Numbered from the stretch's first letter, positions 44,366 to 53,199 are shown. The stretch: 53,565 nucleotides of DNA from Selenomonas ruminantium subsp. ruminantium ATCC 12561 (GCF_000424065.1 NZ_KE384128.1:14194-67758); one strand, 5' to 3'. The notes: a model not told the origin generated them from the letters alone. Numbers and translations are program-made.

Positions 44366-45856
44366 ATGTTTGTTCATGACTTGATTATGCAGGGAAAACC
44401 TGAGGCTATGGCCATTGTGGACCATGAGCGCCGCTTTACCTATAAAGAAGCCCAGGAGGCTGTAAAAAACTGCCGTAACCGTCTCTATGATGCCGGTGTG
44501 CGCGAAGGCGACCGCGTGGGTATCTTCTCCCGCAACAGCGCCGACTTCGTCTTTGCCTATATGGGCGCCACTTCTTTAGGTGCCATTGCCGTGCCCATCA
44601 ACTTCCAGCTCAGCAACCGCGAAATCGCCTACATCATCAAGGACTCTGGTATTCGCGTGCTCTTAACCTACCAGCCCTTGAACCTGGTGGATGCACTGGC
44701 TGCCCTGCGCTGTGATTTGAAGGTCACCCAATACGATATCAAAACCATGGGCAAGCCCAAGAAAGGCCTTGCCGAAGCTCCGGCACTGAGCGCAGATTTT
44801 GACGAGCATAAGCCCTGTGCTACCATCTACACCTCCGGCACCACAGGCAACCCCAAAGGCGCCGTACTCTCCCACCGCAATCTCGTGGCTAACTGCGAAC
44901 AGATGCGGGATAACGGTATGGGCTGTAAGCCGGAACACAACGTACTCTGCGTCCTGCCCATGTACCATGCCTTTGGCTGGACCTGCTCCGTACTTTATTC
45001 CTTCTTCTGCGGCGCTGAAGTGGTCATCTTAGACTCCTTCACACCGAAGGAAACCATTGCCGTCATTCGCGAGGAAAAAGTCACCGACCTCTACATCGTG
45101 CCGTCCATCTGCAGCCTGCTCACGAAGCTGGCCAGCACCGAAGATATGAAGACCCTGCGTCTCGTGGTCAGTGGCGGCACCACCCTGCCCCTGCAGATTC
45201 AGCAGGACTTCATCAAGAAATTCGGCGTGGATATCTGCGAAGGCTATGGCCTCTCGGAAACCAGCCCGGTTGTCACCATGAACCCGCCGGAGAAGCCGAT
45301 TGTCGGCTCCTGCGGCAAGATTGTACCGGGCATCACCTGGAAACTCATTGACGGCGAAGGCAAGGAAGTTCCGCAGGGCGAAGCCGGCGAACTCATCGTC
45401 AAGGGCGAAAACATCATGCTCGGCTATTGGAACCTCCCGGATGTAACCCAGGACGCTATGCGTGGCGGCTGGTTCCACACCGGTGACGTGGCGCGTGCGG
45501 ACGAAGAAGGCTATATCTACATCGTCGACCGCATCAAGGATATGATCATCAGCATGGGTGAAAACATCTACCCTCGCGAAGTCGAAGAACTCGTTTACCA
45601 GTTCCCCGGCATCTTCGAAGCCGCCGTCATCGGCATCGAGGACAAACTGCGCGGTCAGGCCGGTGCCTGCTTCTACAGCACCCATGACGGTAAGGACATC
45701 AACGTGCGCGAACTCAAAAAATTCCTGCAGGCCAACCTCGCCCTCTACAAAATCCCCCGCGAGTTCCACCTCATGGACAAACTCCCCCGCACCTCAACGG
45801 GCAAAATCGCCAAACGCATGATTCTCGACGAATTCCGCAAGAGTAAAAAGAAATAA
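44366..45856 (+). CDS. AMP-forming fatty acyl-CoA synthetase
   Basis: A 496-residue ANL-family ligase. Core motifs are present in order: YTSGTTGNPKGAVLSH (P-loop), a MYHAFGW segment, EGYGLSETSP, WFHTGDVARADEEGYIYIVDR (with the ribose-binding Asp), and C-terminal PRTSTGKIAKRM with the catalytic Lys. Similar to long- or medium-chain acyl-CoA synthetases; chain length cannot be read. It is followed after 20 bases by two palindromic elements and has no classical terminator. Confidence 0.9.
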   Translation: MFVHDLIMQGKPEAMAIVDHERRFTYKEAQEAVKNCRNRLYDAGVREGDRVGIFSRNSADFVFAYMGATSLGAIAVPINFQLSNREIAYIIKDSGIRVLLTYQPLNLVDALAALRCDLKVTQYDIKTMGKPKKGLAEAPALSADFDEHKPCATIYTSGTTGNPKGAVLSHRNLVANCEQMRDNGMGCKPEHNVLCVLPMYHAFGWTCSVLYSFFCGAEVVILDSFTPKETIAVIREEKVTDLYIVPSICSLLTKLASTEDMKTLRLVVSGGTTLPLQIQQDFIKKFGVDICEGYGLSETSPVVTMNPPEKPIVGSCGKIVPGITWKLIDGEGKEVPQGEAGELIVKGENIMLGYWNLPDVTQDAMRGGWFHTGDVARADEEGYIYIVDRIKDMIISMGENIYPREVEELVYQFPGIFEAAVIGIEDKLRGQAGACFYSTHDGKDINVRELKKFLQANLALYKIPREFHLMDKLPRTSTGKIAKRMILDEFRKSKKK

Positions 45857-45876
45857 AGAAAACAAATTCATCATAC

Positions 45877-46082
45877 TAAGCCCGTGGGAGCTGGTGATGT
45901 TTTCCGCAGCTTTTGACAAGCCTGTCTATGGCGAAGGAAAATATTACCAGCTCCCACGGGCGCCTTTGCACAACAATAGCAATACACAAACTAAGCCCGC
46001 GAGACTGGTGATGTTTTTCCGCAGCTTTTGACAAGCCTGTCTATGGCGAAGGAAAAATATTACCAGTCTTGCGGGCGTCTTA
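45877..46082 (+). repeat. Two tandem palindromic elements (family A, copies 5-6)
   Basis: Units at 45877-45967 and 45992-46082, same design and core (GCAGCTTTTGACAAGCCTG, then TCTATGGCGAAGG) as the array at 33591-33985, 12 kb away. Copy 5 arms: CCCGTGGGAGCTGGT and ACCAGCTCCCACGGG, perfectly paired and continued by G-T wobbles. Copy 6 has different arms (CCCGCGAGACTGGT, ACCAGTCTTGCGGG) that still pair. Located between two forward genes. Confidence 0.88.
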
Positions 46083-46104
46083 GCAACCAGATGTAAACCG
46101 CCCC

Positions 46105-46133
46105 TTTACCAATCACCGCATTAGTGCTAAAAT
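46105..46133 (+). promoter_or_regulatory. Promoter of the panS-panC-panD operon
   Basis: TTTACC, 17-base spacer, TAAAAT (46128-46133), about 255 bases before the first start codon. Confidence 0.65.
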
Positions 46134-46394
46134 ATGACTCATGGCAAAAGATGACATCATTGCTGTGAGTCATACTTTTATGAACAGGATTAATCTTAGC
46201 ATATAAAGGAAACTGCCTGGATTGTCAGAAACCGGGACAGTTTTAGGGGAATATGCTCGATTAAGGTTACTTTCCGTGCAATCAGTAAACAACAAGGCTG
46301 TGAAAGCATCTTTGCCGTTCTTGCGGGAACGCGTATGCTTTACAGCCTTTTTCTTTTGCCTGAACCATTTCCATTTTTATGAGGAGGTTTTTTT
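46134..46394 (+). promoter_or_regulatory. Structured leader with attenuator upstream of panS (candidate pan riboswitch)
   Basis: Three structures in order. (1) A dyad at 46134-46173 with ATGACTCA / TGAGTCAT ends. (2) A nested hairpin at 46190-46264: outer TTAATC..GCATAT with ATATGC..GATTAA; inner AAACTGCCTGG with CCGGG-A-CAGTTT, leaving one bulged A at 46237. (3) A terminator-like stem AAGGCTGT(G)AAAGCAT / ATGCTTTACAGCCTT at 46294-46349 followed by TTTTTCTTTT. The 'pan' RNA motif known from Firmicute pantothenate genes is a hairpin with bulged A residues; whether this leader belongs to it was not tested. Confidence 0.65.
46294..46357 (+). terminator. Attenuator hairpin before panS
   Basis: 15-bp stem with one bulge, GC-containing, ended by a T-rich tract, 37 bases before the panS start codon. 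It is placed to stop transcription before the operon. Confidence 0.8.
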
Positions 46395-47342
46395 GTGCAA
46401 AAAATTGTCAAAAAAATTGTCGACAATCTGGCCCTGCTCGTGGTTGCCATTGGTATTTTGGGCGCCTGGCGGCCGGAAACGCTGACCTGGGTTGGGCCTT
46501 ATGTTTCCTGGATGCTGGGCATTGTCATGTTCGGCATGGGCATGACGCTGAAGGTAGAGGATTTTCAGCGCGTTCTTCAGCACCCCAAAGAAGTGGCTAT
46601 CGGCGTAGGCGCCCAGTTCATCATCATGCCACTGGTGGCACTGGCCTTAGTCAAGGTCTTTGCCTTGCCGCCCGAGCTGGCCATCGGCGTCATCCTCGTG
46701 GGCACCTGCCCCGGCGGTACGGCTTCCAATGTTATCGCCTATCTGGCCAAGGGGGATGTGGCACTCTCCGTATCCATGACGATGACCACGACGCTCTTAG
46801 CCCCCATCGTAACACCGGCGCTGACCTATTTTCTTGCCGGTGCCTGGATTGATATTTCCTTCACGGCCATGATGATTTCCATTGCCCAGATGGTACTGGC
46901 TCCGGTAATCCTCGGCCTTCTGGTACACCACTTTATGGCTGACACGACGAAAAAAATCATGCCCGCCATGCCTTTGGTATCGGTAATCTGCATCGTGCTA
47001 CTGGTCGGCTGTGTGGTAGCGCTCTCCGCAAGCAAACTGGCAACAGTCGGTCTTACCATGGCGGCTATCGTCATCCTGCACAATGCCTTCGGCCTTGCCC
47101 TGGGCTTTATAGCCGCCCGTCTGCTGCATTTGGACAGCCGCAAAGCCCGTACAGTGGCTATTGAAGTGGGTATGCAGAACTCCGGCATGGCCGCGAGCCT
47201 TGCCGTCATGTACTTTAACCCCGCCGCCGCCCTGCCCGGTGCCATCTTCAGCGTCTGGCACAATGTCTCCGGCTCGCTCGTAGCCAACTTCTGCGTGCGC
47301 CGTGATGAACAAAAAAACGAATTTAATCCCTGTGTCGAATAA
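46395..47342 (+). CDS. panS: BASS-family transporter, putative (keto)pantoate importer PanS
   Basis: A 315-residue membrane protein with 9-10 helices. Family motifs are MFGMGMTLKVEDF, ILVGTCPGGTASNVIAYLAKGDVALSV and, near the C-terminus, EVGMQNSGMAASLA. The GTG start has GAGGAGG seven bases upstream. Bile acid:sodium symporter relatives in enterobacteria (PanS) import ketopantoate or pantoate. Here the gene heads an operon with panC and panD and no panB or panE in sight, so a pantoate role is likely from context. Transcription is probably controlled by the leader upstream. Confidence 0.82.
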   Translation: MQKIVKKIVDNLALLVVAIGILGAWRPETLTWVGPYVSWMLGIVMFGMGMTLKVEDFQRVLQHPKEVAIGVGAQFIIMPLVALALVKVFALPPELAIGVILVGTCPGGTASNVIAYLAKGDVALSVSMTMTTTLLAPIVTPALTYFLAGAWIDISFTAMMISIAQMVLAPVILGLLVHHFMADTTKKIMPAMPLVSVICIVLLVGCVVALSASKLATVGLTMAAIVILHNAFGLALGFIAARLLHLDSRKARTVAIEVGMQNSGMAASLAVMYFNPAAALPGAIFSVWHNVSGSLVANFCVRRDEQKNEFNPCVE

Positions 47343-47353
47343 AGGAGAACTAC

Positions 47354-48202
47354 ATGAAACTCTTAACTACGATTAACGAAATAAAAAAATATGCCGCCAA
47401 CGCAAAAGCGCAGGGCAAGGTCATCGGCCTTGTACCGACCATGGGCGCCCTGCACGAAGGTCATCTTACCTTAATGCGCGCCGCTCGGGAAAAATGCGAT
47501 ATCGTCATCGCCTCGGTCTTCGTCAATCCCACGCAGTTTGGCCCCAATGAAGACTATGATGCCTACCCGCGCCAATTTGCCGCCGACTGCGAAAAGCTCG
47601 AAAGCGTAAATGTCGATGCGGTCTTCCATCCGGAACCGGCTGAAATGTACCCGGAAGGCTACTGCACCTATGTCAACGTGGATGGCGATATCACCCACAA
47701 ACTCTGCGGAGCCCAGCGCCCCGGCCATTTCCGCGGCGTAGCCACCGTTGTGACCAAACTCATCAACCTCGCCCGCGCGGACGAAGCTTTCTTTGGCCAA
47801 AAAGATGCCCAGCAGGTGACGGTTATCCGCCGTTTCGTGGAGGACCTCAACATCAACGTGCATATCAATATGGTGCCCATCGCCCGCGAAGAGTCCGGCC
47901 TTGCCCGCAGCTCCCGCAACACCTACCTTTCTGCTGAAGAAAAAGAAGCTGCTCTCGTCCTCTCCCGCAGCCTGAAGGAAGCCCAAACCGCCTTTGCACA
48001 AGGCGAAACAAAAGTAGCCGCGCTGGAAAATATCGTCAAAGACGAAATCAGCAAAGAACCTATGGCCTCCATCGACTATGTCAAAGCCTACGCTTACCCT
48101 TCGCTCAAACCGCTGACCGAAGTAACTGAGGACACGCTGCTGGCCATTGCCGTAAAAATCGGCAAGACCCGCCTGATTGATAATGTAATTCTCACTGCCT
48201 AA
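47354..48202 (+). CDS. panC: Pantothenate synthetase PanC
   Basis: A 282-residue pantoate-beta-alanine ligase. Nucleotide-binding motif [15 protein letters not shown] (HxGH) near residue 30, then [40 protein letters not shown], and [11 protein letters not shown] in the KMSKS position. It uses ATP to join pantoate and beta-alanine. It starts 11 bases after panS with an AAAGGAGA site. Confidence 0.97.
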   Translation: MKLLTTINEIKKYAANAKAQGKVIGLVPTMGALHEGHLTLMRAAREKCDIVIASVFVNPTQFGPNEDYDAYPRQFAADCEKLESVNVDAVFHPEPAEMYPEGYCTYVNVDGDITHKLCGAQRPGHFRGVATVVTKLINLARADEAFFGQKDAQQVTVIRRFVEDLNINVHINMVPIAREESGLARSSRNTYLSAEEKEAALVLSRSLKEAQTAFAQGETKVAALENIVKDEISKEPMASIDYVKAYAYPSLKPLTEVTEDTLLAIAVKIGKTRLIDNVILTA

Positions 48203-48219
48203 GGAAAGGACACCAAACC

Positions 48220-48603
48220 ATGCTCTTAAATATGCTCAAAGGAAAAATTCACTGCGCTACCGTTACCGAAGCCAATCTTGCCTATATGGGCAGTATCACC
48301 ATTGATGAAGAACTGATGGAAAAAGCCGGCATCCTGCCCAATGAACGGGTACAGGTCGTCGACAACAACAACGGCGCCAGACTCGAAACCTATACCATTC
48401 CCGGCCCCAGAGGTTCCGGCGTAATCTGCCTTAACGGCGCCGCCGCCCGCCTCGCCCAGCCAGGCGATATCGTCATCATCATGGCCTATGCCCTGTTCAC
48501 CGAAGAAGAAGGCCGCGCCCATAAGCCCAAAGTCGTTATGGTGGACGAAAAGAACAAAATCAAAGAAATCCGCACCGTAGAATATCACGGACAGACGTAT
48601 TAA
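48220..48603 (+). CDS. panD: Aspartate 1-decarboxylase PanD
   Basis: A 127-residue pyruvoyl enzyme making beta-alanine. The proenzyme cleavage site is GS in [13 protein letters not shown] (about residues 24-25). Later [18 protein letters not shown] and [15 protein letters not shown] match the family. It completes the operon: panS supplies pantoate, panD beta-alanine and panC joins them. Confidence 0.97.
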   Translation: MLLNMLKGKIHCATVTEANLAYMGSITIDEELMEKAGILPNERVQVVDNNNGARLETYTIPGPRGSGVICLNGAAARLAQPGDIVIIMAYALFTEEEGRAHKPKVVMVDEKNKIKEIRTVEYHGQTY

Positions 48604-48610
48604 ATCTTTA

Positions 48611-48638
48611 TTGATTTTTCCTGGTACAAGGCTATAAT
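48611..48638 (+). promoter_or_regulatory. Promoter-like site downstream of panD
   Basis: TTGATT, 16-base spacer, TATAAT, only about 30 bases ahead of a terminator and with no ORF between. Together they could give a transcript of about 55 bases. Confidence 0.45.
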
Positions 48639-48665
48639 AAAAGCAACAGAGGACAATAGAATCAG

Positions 48666-48699
48666 AAAGCCCCCCGCGATGGCAGTCACGGGGGCTTTT
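48666..48699 (+). terminator. Terminator after panD
   Basis: AAAGCCCCCCG / CGGGGGCTTTT with loop containing CGATGGCAGTCA. The core is identical to the terminator at 25986-26024. Confidence 0.88.
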
Positions 48700-48737
48700 A
48701 GATTATAAAAGTTTTTTTGCCCGAGCACAGAAGGAAT

Positions 48738-48766
48738 TTGCCCTTCTCTTCCGAATATACTATACT
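48738..48766 (+). promoter_or_regulatory. Promoter of the LacI-family regulator
   Basis: TTGCCC, 17-base spacer, TATACT (48761-48766), about 36 bases before the start codon. Confidence 0.6.
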
Positions 48767-48801
48767 TAGGGATAAGAGAAATGACAAAGGAAGGTTAGGC
48801 T

Positions 48802-49821
48802 ATGGTTACGATAAAGCAAATCGCGGAACTCTGCGGAGTATCCCGCGGCACAGTGGATAGAGTCCTGAACAAACGTGGGAATGTCAAGCCGGAAAAAGAA
48901 CGGCTGATTATCGAAATGGCCAAAAAACTCAACTACCACCCCAACCCTGCCGGCAAGGCTTTGGCCGCCCGCAAAAAACACCCAGTAGTTGGTGTGGTGA
49001 TTGCATCTGAAGGTGTACACTTCTTTGATGATGTACTCTCTACCATGCATCGTGCAGCCGACCGCTTTTCCTCCTATGGCATGGAGGTCATCTGGCGCAG
49101 CATGAAAGGCTTTGATGCTGCCGAGCAATGCCATGTTATCGACGAACTAAAGGATAAAATCAGCGGTCTGATCATCAACCCGGTCAATGACCCGCGGGTC
49201 ATTGACAAAATCAATGACTGCGTAGACGACGGAATGTTCGTTGTGACGCTCAACAACGATGTAGAAGCCAGCCGTCGCCATTGCTATGTGGGCAGCGACT
49301 ATCTGCAGGGGGGGCGCACTGCCGGAGCGCTCCTCAAGATGATTTGCCCCACCACCTTGAAAGCAGGCGTGCTCCTGGGCTCACTGAATATGCTGGGCCA
49401 CAATCAAAGGCTCGAAGGCTTTCAGGAGGTCATGTTTAACCATCCGGATTTCACCCTGATGGGCGTAGCCGAGACCGCCGATGATGACCTGCAGGCCTAC
49501 GAGGCTGCCCGCCAGCTGATTGCCAACAATCCGGAAATCAACGCCATTTTCGTGGTATCGTCCGGCGGCTATGGAACGGCCCGCGCCATTCAGGCCGCTG
49601 GCCGCGAAGACATCATCATCGTGGCCTTTGATACCATCCCCAGTACCATCGAAATGATGAAAAAGGGGCTTATCAAAGCCGCGCTCTATCAGCATCCCCA
49701 CCAGCAGGGCCGCCGCGCCATGCAGGTGATGTTTGATTACCTGGTAAATGGCAGTCTGCCCGAAAAAACCGCCTATATCATGCGCAACGAAATCCGCATC
49801 GCAGAAAATGTTGCCGACTAA
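48802..49821 (+). CDS. LacI-family transcription regulator
   Basis: A 339-residue protein. The N-terminal helix-turn-helix and hinge (TIKQIAELCGVSRGTVDRVL, NYHPNPAGKALAARK) are typical. A periplasmic-binding-protein-like effector domain follows (VVGVVIASEGVHFFDDVLS to PHQQGRRAMQVMFDYL), closest in type to sugar-binding members. The effector is unknown. The gene stands alone between terminators, so its targets are probably elsewhere. AAGGAAGG precedes the ATG. Confidence 0.9.
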   Translation: MVTIKQIAELCGVSRGTVDRVLNKRGNVKPEKERLIIEMAKKLNYHPNPAGKALAARKKHPVVGVVIASEGVHFFDDVLSTMHRAADRFSSYGMEVIWRSMKGFDAAEQCHVIDELKDKISGLIINPVNDPRVIDKINDCVDDGMFVVTLNNDVEASRRHCYVGSDYLQGGRTAGALLKMICPTTLKAGVLLGSLNMLGHNQRLEGFQEVMFNHPDFTLMGVAETADDDLQAYEAARQLIANNPEINAIFVVSSGGYGTARAIQAAGREDIIIVAFDTIPSTIEMMKKGLIKAALYQHPHQQGRRAMQVMFDYLVNGSLPEKTAYIMRNEIRIAENVAD

Positions 49822-49866
49822 AAACAGCTCCACAAGTACGAACTGTACTTGTGGAGCTGTTTTTTA
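49822..49866. terminator. Bidirectional terminator between LacI regulator and phosphohexomutase genes
   Basis: 18-bp perfect stem AAACAGCTCCACAAGTAC / GTACTTGTGGAGCTGTTT with A/T runs on both sides, between convergent genes. Confidence 0.95.
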
Positions 49867-51372
49867 TTTATCAAATACACTCATATCCAAGCTATCAAAG
49901 CCTGTGAGCAGCTCTTTTACTTTATCTGCGATGACCTGTACCCCACCAGCTTTGCGGCTTTCTACATTCAGCGGCATATTGGGGTCATGGAGAGACATTC
50001 TTAAGAGAGCCCAGCCGTCCGGGAATACCAGACGCACACCCTCGAAAGAAGGTTTGGCAATCTTTATGCCAGCTTCTACGGCTCTTTCTTCAAAAGTTTT
50101 GAGGACATCGTTGCCATAACCACGGAAATCTTCTTCACCCTTGATTTTCAGCCGGAATTCACGGCCTTCCACGGGTTCGCCTAACTTAGCCACAAGATCC
50201 GAAAGTTTCTTGCCCTTTGCTTTGGCTTTGGCAGCAGCAATCAAAAGCTTCACGGCCAGATAAGCACCATCGTCCAGATAGTAGTTTTCCGACAGCGCAC
50301 CGTGGCCGGAAGTCTCAATCGCCAACGGAGAAACCGTACCAGCCTTGTTCTGGCGGATGCATTCGTCAATGACATTCTTATAGCCACGCATATAACGCAA
50401 GTGCTTGAGGCCCAGTTCCTTTTCGAGGAAGATGGTCAGTTCATCACTGGTAACGGAGTCGGTGATAATCGTGCTGCCCGGATAATCCGGCGCCAGGATT
50501 GCTGCCATCATGGCAATCAGGGCATTGCGGCTGATTTCCTTGCCGTTTTTGAGTACGGCACTCATGCGGTCAACATCCGTATCAAAAATCAAACCGAGGT
50601 CAGCATGGCTGTCCAGCACAGCTTTTTTGATGGCTGCCATAGCCTGCTTGTTTTCCGGATTAGGAATATGATTGGGGAAGTTCCCGTCCGGCTCCAAGAA
50701 CACCGAGCCAGAAGTGTTGGCACCCAAACGGCTCAGCACCTGCGCAGCAAAGAAACCGCCCGCACCATTACCGGCATCTACGACAATATGCATGCCCTTC
50801 AATGGCTCATTTTCCCCGCCCAAAGCCTGACGGATTTTCTTGCGCAGGTGATGCCCATAGCGCTCGATGAGGTCATACTTCTGAACCTTGGCCAAATCAC
50901 CCTCCACGACCGGATTGCGGGAGGCATTTTTAAGGATAGCGATAACTTCATCATGCTCTACGCCGCCATCTTTGGTGAAAAACTTCAGCCCATTGCGGTT
51001 GTAGGGCAAGTGACTGGCCGTAATCATAATCGAGCCGTCCATTTTCGTTTCCGGGAAAACGATGGACATAAACATCGCCGGCGTAGAGGCCATGCCGCAG
51101 TCCACAGCGACTACGCCCGCTGCCGTCAGGGCATTTAAGACCGCTTTTTTGAGGTCGCCAGCTGACAAGCGGGAATCATGGCCTACCGCAATACGCAGCT
51201 CCTTTTTCTTCTTGCCGGTCTTGTCGGCCAGAAAATCAAGGAAGCCGCTGGCAATGACATTGGCGGCCTCACAGCTCAGTGTCACCGGCTCATCAGCCAC
51301 ACCTTCGATAGCCACGCCGCGCACATCACTGCCGTTAGCCAGTTTCATGAGATTCTTTTCCGGAATAATCAT
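49864..51372 (-). CDS. Phosphomannomutase/phosphoglucomutase family protein
   Basis: A 502-residue alpha-D-phosphohexomutase. The phosphoserine loop is ITASHLPYNRNG (about residue 115; most relatives have TASHNP). The metal loop is FDTDVDRMSAV. The sugar loop is ETSGHGALSE. The phosphate loop lies near the C-terminus. It interconverts hexose 1- and 6-phosphates and may supply GDP-mannose or UDP-glucose routes for surface glycans, or heptose precursors with GmhA upstream. ATG at 51372 with GGGGAGG upstream; the frame is open to 51399. Confidence 0.88.
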   Translation of the reverse strand: MIIPEKNLMKLANGSDVRGVAIEGVADEPVTLSCEAANVIASGFLDFLADKTGKKKKELRIAVGHDSRLSAGDLKKAVLNALTAAGVVAVDCGMASTPAMFMSIVFPETKMDGSIMITASHLPYNRNGLKFFTKDGGVEHDEVIAILKNASRNPVVEGDLAKVQKYDLIERYGHHLRKKIRQALGGENEPLKGMHIVVDAGNGAGGFFAAQVLSRLGANTSGSVFLEPDGNFPNHIPNPENKQAMAAIKKAVLDSHADLGLIFDTDVDRMSAVLKNGKEISRNALIAMMAAILAPDYPGSTIITDSVTSDELTIFLEKELGLKHLRYMRGYKNVIDECIRQNKAGTVSPLAIETSGHGALSENYYLDDGAYLAVKLLIAAAKAKAKGKKLSDLVAKLGEPVEGREFRLKIKGEEDFRGYGNDVLKTFEERAVEAGIKIAKPSFEGVRLVFPDGWALLRMSLHDPNMPLNVESRKAGGVQVIADKVKELLTGFDSLDMSVFDK

Positions 51373-51472
51373 AGATAATGCCTCCCCTGTTGTTGTCATA
51401 TATTAGATAAATTCGTCGTATACTGGATGATTTCCTGCAAGGAATATGATATATATCCGCATGGCTACCGAA

Positions 51473-52129
51473 CTAATCGCCAAAGAACTCATTTTCCACC
51501 GCAATGCACAACATATGGTACACCGGCAGATGCAGTTCCTGAATCTTGAAGGTTTCGTCTTCCGGCACGCAGATATTGATGTCAGCAAGACCACGGGCCT
51601 TGATTTTGCCGCCGCTATGTCCCAGCAGGCCGATGGATTTTACGCCCTTGACCTTCGCCATTTCCAAAGCATAAATCACGTTGGTGCTGTTGCCGGAAGT
51701 GGAGATGGCGAGCAGTACATCGCCTTCATCGCCCATCCCCAAAAGCTGCTGGGCAAAAGAGAGGTCAGGTGCCTGGTCATTGGCAAAGGCAGTATTGAGC
51801 GCCACCTGATTGACCAGCGAAAGTGCCGACAAAGCGCCCTGCAGATTGTCAATGAGATACTGCGCATCTTCGCCGCAGTTTGCACGGATTTTCTCGGCCA
51901 GTTCGCCCTTGATTTCCCGCTTTAAGAGAAACCCCTTCATCAATTCGCCTACGATATGTTCGCTGTCCGAAGCGCTGCCGCCATTGCCGCAGGCAATCAG
52001 TTTATGGCCGCCGCGGTAACTCTCGCAGATTGCCTCCACTGCCGCCCGCAAATCAGCACGGCACTCCGCCATTTGCGGGTAGCGGGAAATTAAATCTTCG
52101 ACACATTTCAATGTAGATTCTTTAACCAA
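51473..52129 (-). CDS. gmhA: Phosphoheptose isomerase GmhA-like, SIS domain
   Basis: A 218-residue SIS-domain protein. LIACGNGGSASDSEHIVGEL and the later LLAISTSGNSTNV are the phosphosugar-binding loops. ETFKIQELHLPVYHMLC carries the Glu/His expected for sedoheptulose-7-phosphate isomerase. It is about 20 residues longer than E. coli GmhA, with an insert near residue 75 (LLKREIKGELAEKIRANCG). It makes the precursor of ADP- or GDP-heptose, consistent with an outer membrane. It lies 100 bases upstream of the phosphohexomutase gene on the same strand. Confidence 0.85.
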   Translation of the reverse strand: MVKESTLKCVEDLISRYPQMAECRADLRAAVEAICESYRGGHKLIACGNGGSASDSEHIVGELMKGFLLKREIKGELAEKIRANCGEDAQYLIDNLQGALSALSLVNQVALNTAFANDQAPDLSFAQQLLGMGDEGDVLLAISTSGNSTNVIYALEMAKVKGVKSIGLLGHSGGKIKARGLADINICVPEDETFKIQELHLPVYHMLCIAVENEFFGD

Positions 52130-52175
52130 AACAAAAACTCCCTAATATATTGGTAAATCGTTGCTCAGCGCCCAA

Positions 52176-52838
52176 TTATTTATTCCGATATTTGTCTGCC
52201 GTGCTGCGGGCCTCATAGCCATCCTGCGGGCCACGAATGTCCTGAATCGGCTGATTGTTGCGCGGCGTGATATCAATCGGCTCATTCGGACGATTGTAGC
52301 TATTCATCTGCGACGCATATGCATTTTCCTTGCCGCGGTTGCGAAACTTATTCCAGGCCCAACGAATCAGCATAAATACAGCCAGGAACATCACCACATT
52401 GGCAATGACACCAAAGATATCCCCGAGCATCGAGCTGCCAAAGAGGTTGCCCAGCATGGAACCGAGCAGCATCCCACCAGCCAGCAGGCCTACCGTACGC
52501 AGGGCATTGCCCCAGCGGCTGCCGCTCTGGGCATTCGTGGCATTATTGGCCGCAGCATTCGTCTTGCTGCCCGCCGTCGGTGCATTCTTATCCAAACTCT
52601 TGGCATCTTTGGACGGCTTATAGGTATCGCCGCTGCCCGATACCGATTTATGGGTATCGTTATTGGCTGCAGGTGCCTTCGGCGCGGCAGCCTTGGGAGC
52701 ACTCTTGGCCCCACCGCCCAGCTTAGCGCCGCCCTTGGCGGCATAAGCCGTAGCGGCAAAATCAGCATTTATCACGGGAACAGTTGTCATAACCATTGCC
52801 CCTACCATCAGCGAGGCGAGGATTTTCTTCATCTTCAT
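52176..52838 (-). CDS. Secreted/membrane protein with Gly-rich helical segment, Tim44-like layout
   Basis: A 220-residue protein with a signal peptide (residues 1 to about 33, cleavage probably after an AYA or ATA site). A long Ala/Pro/Lys/Asn-rich linker follows to about residue 105. Then come a glycine-rich hydrophobic stretch (LLAGGMLLGSMLGNLFGSSML), a transmembrane helix (IANVVMFLAVFMLIRWAW) and a short polar tail. This order is like bacterial Tim44-like proteins, although the C-terminal Tim44 domain is absent. Function unknown. The ATG has AAAAGGAG eight bases upstream. It lies 46 bases before gmhA on the same strand. Confidence 0.7.
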   Translation of the reverse strand: MKMKKILASLMVGAMVMTTVPVINADFAATAYAAKGGAKLGGGAKSAPKAAAPKAPAANNDTHKSVSGSGDTYKPSKDAKSLDKNAPTAGSKTNAAANNATNAQSGSRWGNALRTVGLLAGGMLLGSMLGNLFGSSMLGDIFGVIANVVMFLAVFMLIRWAWNKFRNRGKENAYASQMNSYNRPNEPIDITPRNNQPIQDIRGPQDGYEARSTADKYRNK

Positions 52839-52862
52839 GTCAATTCTCCTTTTGACGTCTAT

Positions 52863-53141
52863 TTATTCTTCCTTATAGGATTTGATATCTTCCGGGAACG
52901 CATAGATTTCCCCTACTGTGTCCAGCTCACCGGACAAATAGCGGTCAATATCATCCACATCAATGTAAAGCTTGCAATCGAGGTCAAGATAGCCCTGCTC
53001 CGCGCCATTTGACAGGTCGCGAATCGCCATCAGTTTTTCCCGGAGCTTTAACAGCTCACTGCGGGTGGCATGAATATCCAGCTTAATCTGCGGCACGCCA
53101 TACTCTTTCAATACTTCGTCCATGGTCATACGCTGTGACAT
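52863..53141 (-). CDS. Small conserved-looking protein of unknown function
   Basis: A 92-residue acidic protein with ATG at 53141 preceded by AAAGGA at eight bases; an ATG at 53150 has no site. A helical first half (QIKLDIHATRSELLKLREKL) is followed by an alternating hydrophobic/acidic segment (YLDLDCKLYIDVDDIDRYL). No signal peptide or membrane segment. The family is not recognised. It lies 24 bases before the Tim44-like membrane protein gene and is probably co-transcribed. Confidence 0.7.
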   Translation of the reverse strand: MSQRMTMDEVLKEYGVPQIKLDIHATRSELLKLREKLMAIRDLSNGAEQGYLDLDCKLYIDVDDIDRYLSGELDTVGEIYAFPEDIKSYKEE

Positions 53142-53199
53142 AGTGTTCATCCTTTCGTCTTTGACTTTTTGATGTTTATTATTCTAACAGGATATACTG

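Noticed and set aside
46222-46485. 87-codon forward ORF before panS
   Set aside because: It covers the structured leader and attenuator and then overlaps panS in another frame.
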